Shown: positions 38,954 through 47,463 of the stretch, in pieces
Numbering within the stretch: position 1 is the stretch's first letter
How the letters are laid out: each line of letters opens with the position of its first letter
NCBI GenBank assembly: GCA_028702695.1
Contig: JAQVOH010000005.1
Span: 1-64,000 of the forward strand
DNA from: Desulfotomaculaceae bacterium
Lineage (GTDB): Bacteria > Bacillota > Desulfotomaculia > Desulfotomaculales > Pelotomaculaceae
DNA: 64,000 nt
Direction of reading: 5' to 3'
Translations under genes and position numbers: made by a program
The notes under the pieces: model-generated
What the model was told of the DNA's origin: nothing
Databases searched by the model: none
Seen by the model: only the letters and a program-made list of their open reading frames with translations

Positions 38954-41077
38954 TTAATCGTATAATTTCCGGGGTTGAAAATCCACTGTAATAGTTGTCC
39001 CTTTGGGCACCCTGACGCCAGGTACCTCCTTTTGCCCTACAGCAATACCACTGCCGGTCGGATTCAGGTGCAGGCCGAGTTTTTCCAGGATGCCGCCGGT
39101 CTCTTTGATGGTCAATCCTTTCAGATCCGGTACGGTTACCTGGTCTGCCGGAACAGCTTCAGGTGGGTTCAGGTTGAGAATTACTGTGGTTCCGCTGAGC
39201 ACCTCGGCGCCCCCGTTTGGCACCTGTTTGTAAACAATATTCCCCTCACCCTGCACCTGTACGGTCAACCCGCTGTTAGTCAGCACCTTTTTGGCATCTT
39301 CCACCGGGTAATTAACCACGCTGGGCACAGTAGTATTAAGTGTAGGCGTTTCAAAAATAAAGGGAGATTTCGGCTTCTCCAGGGCCGGCCTCTCAGGTAC
39401 CTTCATATACCGCAAGGTGTCTGAAGCAATGGCTTTGAAAACAGGAGCAGCAACCTGACTTCCGAAATACATTGCTCCTTTGGGCTCGGCAACCATCACT
39501 AGACAGGCCAGTTGAGGATCGTCGGCGGGAGCAAAACCCATAAAGGAAGCCACGTATTTGCCATCAGCGTAGCCACCCGCCTCAACCACCTGAGCCGTAC
39601 CGGTTTTCCCCGCAGCCCCGTACCCGTCTACAAAGGCGCTACGGCCGGAACCCTTAACAACCACATTGGTCAGAAGGCCCATCAGGGTCTGGGCAGTATT
39701 CTTGGAGATCACTTGTCGCACCGGTTCAGGGTTATATTCCTTGATAGTTTTTCCTGCCGAATCGGTGATTGCTTTTACCAGGGACGGTTTCAACAACTGA
39801 CCTCCGTTGGCAACGGCCGACGCGGCGGTGATCAATTGTATAGGCGTCACGGCAATGGACTGGCCAATGGACATGGTGGCTATGTTCAGATCGGTGGCTT
39901 CCTTCTCCGGAATCTGAATGCCAAGTTCCTCGCCAGGCAGGCTGATCGAGGTTTTATCGCCGAGCCCAAAGGCGTTAATATACTTATAAAATTTTTCCTT
40001 GCCCAGGTTTAAGCCTACTGTTATAAAACCCGGGTTACATGAGTTTTGAACGACTTCTTCAAAGGTCTGGGAACCATGCCCCCCATCATACCAGCAATGG
40101 ATCGTGCGGTCAGCCACCTTGATATAGCCGGGATCATAGAAGGTGTCGGAAGGCCTCACTGCCCCCTCTTCCAGTGCTGCTGCAGCTGTTATAATTTTGA
40201 AAGTGGAGCCTGGTTCATAATTATACCAGATGCTGGGGTTGTGATCCCAAACATTCTGGGGATATTCCCGCCAGTCTCCGGGAGTAAAAGTCGGCCGGTT
40301 GCCCATAGCCATTATTTCGCCTGTTTTCGGGTTCATCACGATGATGACCGCCAGCTTCGGATTATACGCTTCAACGATCTTGTCCAGTTCTCTTTCTACA
40401 AAAAACTGGACAGTTTGGTCGATGGTAAGTACCAGGTTATGGCCAGGTACAGGTGGTATGAACTGGTGGAGAGCTTGGGGAATGTTATTTCCCACGGCAT
40501 CTTTTTCAATTACAATGCGTCCCGGGGTCCCCTTTAGCTCATTGTCGTAGACGCTTTCCAGCCCGGTCAGGCCCTGGTTGTCGTCACCCGCAAAACCCAG
40601 AATATGGGCAGCCAGGTTCTCCTGGCGGTAAAAGCGCTGGTTTTCTTCCACCAGTTCAACCCCGCTAATGTTTAAGGACTTTAAGTTTTGGGACGACTGG
40701 TAGTCAATTCGCCTTTTGAGCCAGACAAAGCCCACGTTTTGAGTGAGCTTTTTGTAAACATCCTCCTTATCCATACCAAGAGCCAAGGCAATCTTGTCCG
40801 CCGTACCCCGTTTGTCCTCAATCTGGGGAGGAAAGGCATACGCAGAATCAACGCTGACACTGGTTACCAGTTCCTGCCCGTTGCGATCAAATATGGTCCC
40901 CCGCTTGGCTTCCACAGGAACATCCCGCATACGAACCTCGAGCGCTTCCTGCCTGAGCTGGTCTCCTTCAACAAGCTGCAGCCAACCCAGTCGTACTATT
41001 AAAATTAGAAAGATTCCTCCTGCAATCAGAAAGAGTCCAGTTATTCTTTTTCGGATTAACAGATTCGTTGTCTGCAT
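38954..41077 (-). CDS. spoVD: penicillin-binding protein, SpoVD-like, with two PASTA domains
   Basis: PVEAKRGTIFDRNGQELVTSV; catalytic YEPGSTFKIITAAAALEEG; AAGKTGTAQV; C-terminal PASTA repeats TTVPSVVNYPVEDAKKVLTNSGL and TVPDLKGLTIKETGGILEKLGL. Confidence 0.95.
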   Translation of the reverse strand: MQTTNLLIRKRITGLFLIAGGIFLILIVRLGWLQLVEGDQLRQEALEVRMRDVPVEAKRGTIFDRNGQELVTSVSVDSAYAFPPQIEDKRGTADKIALALGMDKEDVYKKLTQNVGFVWLKRRIDYQSSQNLKSLNISGVELVEENQRFYRQENLAAHILGFAGDDNQGLTGLESVYDNELKGTPGRIVIEKDAVGNNIPQALHQFIPPVPGHNLVLTIDQTVQFFVERELDKIVEAYNPKLAVIIVMNPKTGEIMAMGNRPTFTPGDWREYPQNVWDHNPSIWYNYEPGSTFKIITAAAALEEGAVRPSDTFYDPGYIKVADRTIHCWYDGGHGSQTFEEVVQNSCNPGFITVGLNLGKEKFYKYINAFGLGDKTSISLPGEELGIQIPEKEATDLNIATMSIGQSIAVTPIQLITAASAVANGGQLLKPSLVKAITDSAGKTIKEYNPEPVRQVISKNTAQTLMGLLTNVVVKGSGRSAFVDGYGAAGKTGTAQVVEAGGYADGKYVASFMGFAPADDPQLACLVMVAEPKGAMYFGSQVAAPVFKAIASDTLRYMKVPERPALEKPKSPFIFETPTLNTTVPSVVNYPVEDAKKVLTNSGLTVQVQGEGNIVYKQVPNGGAEVLSGTTVILNLNPPEAVPADQVTVPDLKGLTIKETGGILEKLGLHLNPTGSGIAVGQKEVPGVRVPKGTTITVDFQPRKLYD

Positions 41078-41606
41078 ATGTTACCCCCTTGGAGCCTGCC
41101 CCGATGTTACGACCTGGCCAGGTCTTGTTTTCCAATCGGTTAACAAGCTCGTTGAATGCTCTGACCAGAAGGCTCCCGCTATCACCGGTAAGGGGGCTGA
41201 CGGCAGTTCCATCTTTCAAACCGGCATCGGGCAGCGGCTGCGTCTTGTTGTCAACAGCCAGCATAAGGACATTGCTGCTGTCCGGCTTGACCATTCCCAG
41301 TTTATTGACTGCCAGCGTCTCAACCCGATCGAGCGAAGCTAGTTGTTGGACTCTATCATCCAGATCATGGTTTTCCACCCTTAAGACGGCCAGCTCTTGT
41401 TGCAAACCACTGATCTGGTACCCCAGCTTGAATACTCTGGCTTGAAAATATATGATCATTATACCAAGGGCAAAACCCAATAAGACCATTCCAATCAGCA
41501 CAATTTTGGGTCCCCTTGACGAGTGCTTGAGCCTGAGATTTTTCTTCTGTCTGGGCCGGTCCGCTGACAACCCGTAGAAGCCTGTCTTTTCCTGAGCTAC
41601 GATCAA
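40968..41606 (-). CDS. ftsL: FtsL-like septum formation protein
   Basis: Single TM (IVLIGMVLLGFALGIMIIYFQARVFKLGYQISGLQQELAVLRVENHDLDDRVQQLASLDRVETLAVNKLGMVKPD), positioned between rsmH and spoVD; C-terminus overlaps spoVD by 110 nt. Confidence 0.85.
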   Translation of the reverse strand: MIVAQEKTGFYGLSADRPRQKKNLRLKHSSRGPKIVLIGMVLLGFALGIMIIYFQARVFKLGYQISGLQQELAVLRVENHDLDDRVQQLASLDRVETLAVNKLGMVKPDSSNVLMLAVDNKTQPLPDAGLKDGTAVSPLTGDSGSLLVRAFNELVNRLENKTWPGRNIGAGSKGVTYADNESVNPKKNNWTLSDCRRNLSNFNSTTGLAAAC

Positions 41607-41683
41607 TATTATTCAACCTCCGGAGTAAATAGAACTTCAGCCAAGGCAGATTATCCCATGATCGTCCAATAATGATTCATCTC

Positions 41684-42649
41684 TTAAACTTTTTCACCTA
41701 TTCTAAGTTTAGCGCTTCTAGCCCTCGGGTTTACCGCCAATTCCTCTTCAGATGGGGGCACCGGCCTGGCTGTAACAATCTGCAGTACCTTTTTACCCCC
41801 ACAAACACACACCGGAAAATCCCTCGGACAGGTGCAGGGCGAGGCCAGTTCTCGAAACAGGTCCTTGATAATCCGGTCCTCCAAAGAGTGGAAGGTAATT
41901 ACACAGACCCGGCCACCGGGTTTCAACGCCAGCACAGCTGATTTGACGGAGGCCTTTAAAATCTCCAGCTCACCATTTACGGCAATGCGCAAGGCCTGAA
42001 AAGTACGTTTAGCCGGGTGCGGGCCTTCCCGCCTGGCCCCGGCGGGTATCGCTTTTTTAATGACTTCAACCAGCGCTCCGGTTGTTTCGATGGGGCGATG
42101 CTTTCTCTCCTCACAGATAAATTCCGCAATCCTGGAGGCCCAGCGTTCTTCCCCGTATTTTCTGATAACTTCAGTCAATTCCGCCACTGTCATATGGTTA
42201 ACCAGCATCCTGGCCGTGATTTCACGCTGAGGATCCATTCTCATATCCAGCGGGGCATCATGCTGGTAACTGAATCCCCTGGCCGGATTGTCGAGCTGGT
42301 AAGAGGATGTTCCAAGATCAAATAAAACTCCGTCAAGGGCAGAGATGCCCAGGTCGTCCAACACTTCAGCCAACCGGCTGAAGTTGGATCTGACAAAAAT
42401 CACCCTTGGCTTATAGGGAGTCAGCCTTTTCTCCGCAGCGACAAGCGCCTCCGGGTCCTGATCTAAAGCCACCAGGCAGCCGTCCGGTCCGGTCCCTTTA
42501 AGAATCAGTTCACTGTGTCCGCCCCCACCCAGGGTGCAATCCACATAAACACCACCGGATTTTAGTTTAAGCCCCTGGACAACTTCAGCGGCCAAAACTG
42601 GCAGGTGACAGAAATTCATAAATTCTCCTTTTAGGCACTTACCTACCAA
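41684..42649 (-). CDS. rsmH: 16S rRNA (cytosine(1402)-N(4))-methyltransferase
   Basis: [36 protein letters not shown]...[33 protein letters not shown]...[17 protein letters not shown]. Confidence 0.97.
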   Translation of the reverse strand: MVGKCLKGEFMNFCHLPVLAAEVVQGLKLKSGGVYVDCTLGGGGHSELILKGTGPDGCLVALDQDPEALVAAEKRLTPYKPRVIFVRSNFSRLAEVLDDLGISALDGVLFDLGTSSYQLDNPARGFSYQHDAPLDMRMDPQREITARMLVNHMTVAELTEVIRKYGEERWASRIAEFICEERKHRPIETTGALVEVIKKAIPAGARREGPHPAKRTFQALRIAVNGELEILKASVKSAVLALKPGGRVCVITFHSLEDRIIKDLFRELASPCTCPRDFPVCVCGGKKVLQIVTARPVPPSEEELAVNPRARSAKLRIGEKV

Positions 42650-42682
42650 TATTTCACCTAGTTTAAATATAAACTAAACTGG

Positions 42683-43120
42683 TCAAATATCAAGGTTTAA
42701 ATCCACAATATTTTCGGCAATCTCCTCGTAGGAAGAGGCAGCCTGGCGACTGTAACTATCCCATTGGTCCCTAGCCCAGATTTCCACCCGCGAGGAAACG
42801 CCGATTACCACCACGTCCTTTTCCAGGTGAGCGTAATCACGTAAGTTACCCGGGATTAATATTCTTCCCTGTTTATCAACTTCACATTCCGCGGCTCCTG
42901 AGAAAAAAAACCGAACAAAGGCCCGGGCATCACCCTTTGTAAAGGGCAAGCACTTCAGTTTTTGCTCAACCGCATCCCATTCAGTCTGTGGGTAAGCAAA
43001 AAGACATCCATCGAGACCTTTTGTCAACACAAAATGGTCTCCCAGGCCTTGCCGGAAGCGGGCTGGGATAAAGAGTCTTCCCTTGCTATCTATAGCATGC
43101 TGGTATTCACCCATGAACAT
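42683..43120 (-). CDS. mraZ: division/cell wall cluster regulator MraZ
   Basis: [44 protein letters not shown]...[41 protein letters not shown]. Confidence 0.97.
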   Translation of the reverse strand: MFMGEYQHAIDSKGRLFIPARFRQGLGDHFVLTKGLDGCLFAYPQTEWDAVEQKLKCLPFTKGDARAFVRFFFSGAAECEVDKQGRILIPGNLRDYAHLEKDVVVIGVSSRVEIWARDQWDSYSRQAASSYEEIAENIVDLNLDI

Positions 43121-43150
43121 GGCAGGCCACTCCAGTAGGCTTCAATTTAC

Positions 43151-43177
43151 ACCACTTGTCACCACTTTAACCCACTT
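43151..43177 (-). promoter_or_regulatory. MraZ-box array (operator upstream of mraZ)
   Basis: Minus strand AAGTGGGTTA AAGTGGTGAC AAGTGGTGTA, three direct repeats at exact 10-bp period just upstream of mraZ. Confidence 0.75.
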
Positions 43178-43247
43178 ATTCTATATATAAACATGATATC
43201 CTTCTTGTTTATATATCTTTTATAAAATTTTCATAACCCCGGACAAC

Positions 43248-43276
43248 AGAAAAGGCCGCACCTGGGCGGCCCTGCT
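43248..43276 (-). terminator. terminator downstream of the PHP gene
   Basis: Minus strand GGGCCGCCCAGGTGCGGCCTTTTCTG hairpin. Confidence 0.6.
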
Positions 43277-43290
43277 CTTTGTAAAGCTAG

Positions 43291-44133
43291 TTATATTCTG
43301 ACAAAACTCCTATTCCTGCGGTTAAACAAGGTAATTTCCTTGTACCCGGCTGACCTTACCAACCGCAGCGCTTCATCCAGACCCGCGCCGACCTGTTCAG
43401 GATTATGGGCGTCCGATCCCAGCGTTATGGGTATAGCGTGTTGGTAAAATATTGCAAGCAGAGTAGGAGCCGGGTATATTTCCCTAGCCGGGTACCTGAG
43501 TCCAGCCGAATTTACCTCCAAGCAGACCCCAGCCTTCTTAAAAACCCGCGCCGTTTCTTCATATAGAGGGGTCAGGTCACACTCCGGGCGAAAACCAAAT
43601 TTTTTGACCAGGTCAGGGTGGGCCATGACGTCAAAAAGACCGGTCATGGCTGCCTGCTGAACAAGTTTAAAATACTGCTCGTAGACCAGTCTCAGCTCCC
43701 TTTTGCTGTACTCCCCTATTTCAGCAGGGTTGTCAAACCCCCACCCGTCAATAAAGTGCACCGAGCCGGTAACATAATCAAAAGGGTAGGCGGCAAGTTC
43801 GAAAGCCAGTTTTTTCTCAAACCCAGGGACATAATCCACCTCAATTCCCAGTTTCACCCTAAGAGGGGACACCCTGGCACTCTGCTGCACCAGCTCCACA
43901 TATAGCGGGAGCTGGTTTTCGGCCATAGCATAATCAGGGATAGTTTCCCCTGGCGCCAGGAAATAAAGTGGGAAATGGTCAGAAAATCCTACTTCCCTTA
44001 TACCTTTACTAACAGCCTGGTTCAGGTAATCTTCAATCCCACCGGAGGCGTGACCGCACAGGCTGGTGTGCAGGTGGTAATCAACAGGTATCACTTTTAC
44101 CGAAGTCCTTTCCTGGAGCGTATTGGGTCTCAA
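43291..44133 (-). CDS. PHP-domain phosphatase, histidinol-phosphatase (HisJ)-like
   Basis: VDYHLHTSLCGHASGGIEDYLNQAVSKGIREVGFSDHFPLYF...GIEVDYVPG...SVHFIDGWGFDNP...TLGSDAHNPEQVG. Confidence 0.9.
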   Translation of the reverse strand: MRPNTLQERTSVKVIPVDYHLHTSLCGHASGGIEDYLNQAVSKGIREVGFSDHFPLYFLAPGETIPDYAMAENQLPLYVELVQQSARVSPLRVKLGIEVDYVPGFEKKLAFELAAYPFDYVTGSVHFIDGWGFDNPAEIGEYSKRELRLVYEQYFKLVQQAAMTGLFDVMAHPDLVKKFGFRPECDLTPLYEETARVFKKAGVCLEVNSAGLRYPAREIYPAPTLLAIFYQHAIPITLGSDAHNPEQVGAGLDEALRLVRSAGYKEITLFNRRNRSFVRI

Positions 44134-44382
44134 AGATAAAGGTCATTGTTAACGGTTCTCGAAAAGCCTCTGGGGTAGAGTGCTTCGGTTATCCTCCGCT
44201 CTCTTTGCAATTCTCCATTTGTGCAACAAGCACATCATACCAACCGCATCTGCAGACAGCCACCCGTCATGTGAAACAAGGACGCATAGGGGACGGTGCT
44301 TAATGCCTTAGTAATTGCCTATAATTTTTAAATCCATCTTAAACACTGACCCCAAAGGAATTCAGGTTAATCACGTCCCAAA

Positions 44383-45282
44383 TCAGTTTAGTCTCTCCAA
44401 GCGTGGCCCCCAGCCTATCTCTCTTAGGAGGCCGGGGTACAACGAGGGATTTGGCGGGGCACCCCCGCCAAGAAGAGTGACACAGATGGCTTCAAGTACG
44501 TTTGAACCATAAGAACGGCCTGCAAAAGAAGGTGCAGGTGTAACCAGCCACTCAGCACCCCTTCTTTTCAGTTCAATAACATCCTCCTCTGTCACGGTAC
44601 TGGTAATAATGCTCTTCCCACAGAGGTCGTCAGGCAAGTGGTAGCGTAGAAAATGGAAGTCACCTGCAATAATGTCGGCCTTTTGGTAGAACCGTTCAAA
44701 TCGGGGCCTCGAGGTCTCCTGCCTTTTACCCAGAGGATAAAGGAAACCTATGGGAAGTTGGCACAGCAGGGGCAAGAGCGCCTGTGCGGCTGCACTGAAT
44801 GTTTTTAAGGAGTGAAAGGGTACAGGCAGCCCCAAGGCAAACAGCGCGTCCCCGATCACCAGTCGACAGCCGGCCTCCTGCAGGGATTCCGCCAGAGCCC
44901 AGCGGTCAAGCGCAGAAACTATTAAAACAACCTGCCCCTGACGCGGCCAGCCGGCCTGTTTCTTGATAAACCGAACCAGTTCCTTTTCCACAGTATCCTT
45001 TATACCGCTGCCGTCCACGAGCGGAGTACGGCGGACCTGGGCAGCCAGGCGCGCCCCATCCCTGAGTTGGTAGCGCCTGGCTCCCGCCCGCAGGTAGAGG
45101 TTTACCCCCCCCAGACCAAGCGCGTCAACCTTGCCGTCCAGGTTCCTGAGGAGCTCCGCCGCCCTGGCCAGGTTCCCACCTGTACCGAAACGCTGAATTA
45201 GCAGCCTGCAACCAGAAACTTCATTTTCAACCTCATGGTCACGCCCGGCTGAGCCCAGGCTGACACTCACCACACGTTTCAA
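44383..45282 (-). CDS. uncharacterised conserved protein (quinate 5-dehydrogenase-type annotation possible, not certain)
   Basis: From a TTG at 45282: MKRVVSVSLGSAGRDHEVENEVSGCRLLIQRFGTGGNLARAAELLRNLDGKVDALGLGGVNLYL...; ORF-track start at 45378 has an implausible N-terminus. Confidence 0.55.
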   Translation of the reverse strand: MKRVVSVSLGSAGRDHEVENEVSGCRLLIQRFGTGGNLARAAELLRNLDGKVDALGLGGVNLYLRAGARRYQLRDGARLAAQVRRTPLVDGSGIKDTVEKELVRFIKKQAGWPRQGQVVLIVSALDRWALAESLQEAGCRLVIGDALFALGLPVPFHSLKTFSAAAQALLPLLCQLPIGFLYPLGKRQETSRPRFERFYQKADIIAGDFHFLRYHLPDDLCGKSIITSTVTEEDVIELKRRGAEWLVTPAPSFAGRSYGSNVLEAICVTLLGGGAPPNPSLYPGLLREIGWGPRLERLN

Positions 45283-45514
45283 TTTAACAGCTCCTGCCTG
45301 AAATAACAACTTTTCCCCGCAAATATGATTAGACAAGTGTAGAGACCAATACCGCCATGCGAACAATTCACAGATCACAACAACTTAACGCTTCTCCGGA
45401 TAACCCCAAGCCCGCAAGTCAAGCCTTTTCGAACTCGCCCTAAAAATAAAAATCCATACTATGATTATAGCATGGTTGAAATTCCCGGTAATGAACTATA
45501 AAAAAGCTCAAGAC

Positions 45515-45961
45515 TTATTTTAGGCCTGAACAATTCTTGCAGATACCAAAGATTTTAAGCTGGTGGTTCGTAATCTTAAATTCATGCTGCTGGCTGACGC
45601 GACTCTCCAGTTCATCCAATAGGTCTTCATTAACCTCGATGATACTGCCGCACTTGGTACAGATGAGATGATGGTGCTGGTGGCTTTGCCCCAAACCTAC
45701 TCCCAACTCGTAGCGCTTGCGCCCGTCGCCGAAATCAATGGCGTGGATAATGTCCAATTCATGAAACAACTCCAGGGTCCGGTAAACCGTGGCCAAGCCC
45801 GTATCAGGAGCCTTTGACTTGACCAGGTTGTAGACTTCCTCGGCGCTTAAATGCTTGTCCTCGTTTTCCAGAAGTACCCTCAAAACCAACTCCCGCCGGG
45901 ATGTAAGTTTGTAGTCCTTTTGTCTCAGCTTATCACCAACATCGGATATTAAGTTTTTCAT
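45515..45961 (-). CDS. Fur family transcriptional regulator
   Basis: KLTSRRELVLRVLLENEDKHLSAEEVYNLVKSKAPDTGLATVYRTLELFHELDIIHAIDFGDGRKRYE...HHHLICTKCGSIIEV...ICKNCSG. Confidence 0.94.
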   Translation of the reverse strand: MKNLISDVGDKLRQKDYKLTSRRELVLRVLLENEDKHLSAEEVYNLVKSKAPDTGLATVYRTLELFHELDIIHAIDFGDGRKRYELGVGLGQSHQHHHLICTKCGSIIEVNEDLLDELESRVSQQHEFKITNHQLKIFGICKNCSGLK

Positions 45962-46121
45962 GACTACACCACCAGAACTGCCCTTTTTGTTAGTATAATG
46001 AAAGTTGGAGAAAGTGTCAATTATAGGATCTTACGACTCACATAAAGCAATGTAATAAAGCCCGCAATAAACCTTATAGGCTTGGAGAATAATTATATTA
46101 TAAGGTTGTACAATAGAAAGG

Positions 46122-47351
46122 CTACTGGTCGTTTTGCGGCAGGTAATACTTCTGCCTGTATTTCTTCCAGCGCCTGCGACGAGCAATGTTATGCAGTCTA
46201 ACTAGCACCAGCAAAATAATCAGGGCTGGGACCGCTATAAGCCAAGGCCAAACCTGGGCAAGTGTTTTTCGCTCAACCTGTTTTTGGGCGATCAGGTCGA
46301 CCCGGCCCAACTCTAGGTCACCTGCAAAGAATACCAACTCGCCCAACTTTGTCCCAGCTTTTACCGGCGCATTGATATTGGCTGCCAGCTTGACCTCCGG
46401 TCTGAAATCGTCCGTTTTATCCTTCGTAAAGTTGTAATTCAGAGAGGAGCCTGTTTGGACAGGTACAGCCTCGTCCACACCGTAGCGGACGGAAACTTCC
46501 CCAACAAACTTGCTAGCTTCAGTCAGGCAAACGTTGTTAAAATCGTTAAAACCATAATCAAGGAGAGCTTTGGAATCGGTCCAGATGTTGTCGCCTTCGG
46601 TCTTCAGAACCACCGCCATCAATTCCCTGCCGCTGCGGTTCGCAGCTGAAATCAGGCATTGCCTGGCTGCTTCCGTATATCCGTTTTTAACCCCGATAGC
46701 CCCTTCGTAATTCCACAGGAGCCTGTTATGGTTTTCGAGATAGGTTTGGGCCATGGGGTCATCCCGGTCGATAGTCGTAATTTTCGTGGCCACTATTTTC
46801 CTGAATTCAGGGTTCTGCATGGCGTAGTAGGAAATCAAAGCCATATCGTGGGCAGTGCTGTAGTGATTTGAGTCCGGCAGTCCGTTGGGGTTATTAAAGT
46901 GAGAATTTACCGCCCCCAACTCGGCAGCTTTTTCATTCATGAGCTCAGTAAACCCCTCCACCGAACCTGCTACATGAACGGCAATGGCAACAGCCGTATC
47001 ATTGCCGGAATTCAGCATCATGGCGTAGAGCAGGTCTTCCAGTGACAGCTTCTCCCCTTCCAGGAGGCCAACGGCTGACCCCTCAACGTTGCAGGCTCCG
47101 GCCGTTATCGTTACCCTGTCATCAAGCTTGCTGTTTTCAAGAGCAATAACAGCAGTGAGGATCTTAGTGGTGCTGGCCGGGTACAACCGCAGGGACTGGT
47201 TTTTCTCATATAGAAATTGCCCATTTCTGCTGTCAATAAGCGCTGCCGCTTCACCGGTAACCTCCGGAACGGCAGTAGCAGGCTGGGGACTCTGGAATAA
47301 TAGCATAATAATAACGGCCAGTATGGTGCATAGGCCTGTCTTAGTCTGCAT
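46122..47351 (-). CDS. D-alanyl-D-alanine carboxypeptidase (DacF-like)
   Basis: LYPASTTKILTAVIALENSKLDDRVTI, MMLNSGNDTAVAIAVHVAGSVEGFTELMNEKAAELGAVNSHFNNPNGLPD, GVKNGYTEAARQCLISAANR. Confidence 0.95.
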   Translation of the reverse strand: MQTKTGLCTILAVIIMLLFQSPQPATAVPEVTGEAAALIDSRNGQFLYEKNQSLRLYPASTTKILTAVIALENSKLDDRVTITAGACNVEGSAVGLLEGEKLSLEDLLYAMMLNSGNDTAVAIAVHVAGSVEGFTELMNEKAAELGAVNSHFNNPNGLPDSNHYSTAHDMALISYYAMQNPEFRKIVATKITTIDRDDPMAQTYLENHNRLLWNYEGAIGVKNGYTEAARQCLISAANRSGRELMAVVLKTEGDNIWTDSKALLDYGFNDFNNVCLTEASKFVGEVSVRYGVDEAVPVQTGSSLNYNFTKDKTDDFRPEVKLAANINAPVKAGTKLGELVFFAGDLELGRVDLIAQKQVERKTLAQVWPWLIAVPALIILLVLVRLHNIARRRRWKKYRQKYYLPQNDQ

Positions 47352-47463
47352 TGCATCACCTGGAGTAAAATATTGCCAAATAAAACAAAATCAGTGGCAT
47401 AGAAAACCAAGATCTATTATATCATAATGGTTATTATGTTCACAATGTATAAGTAAAAGAAGT

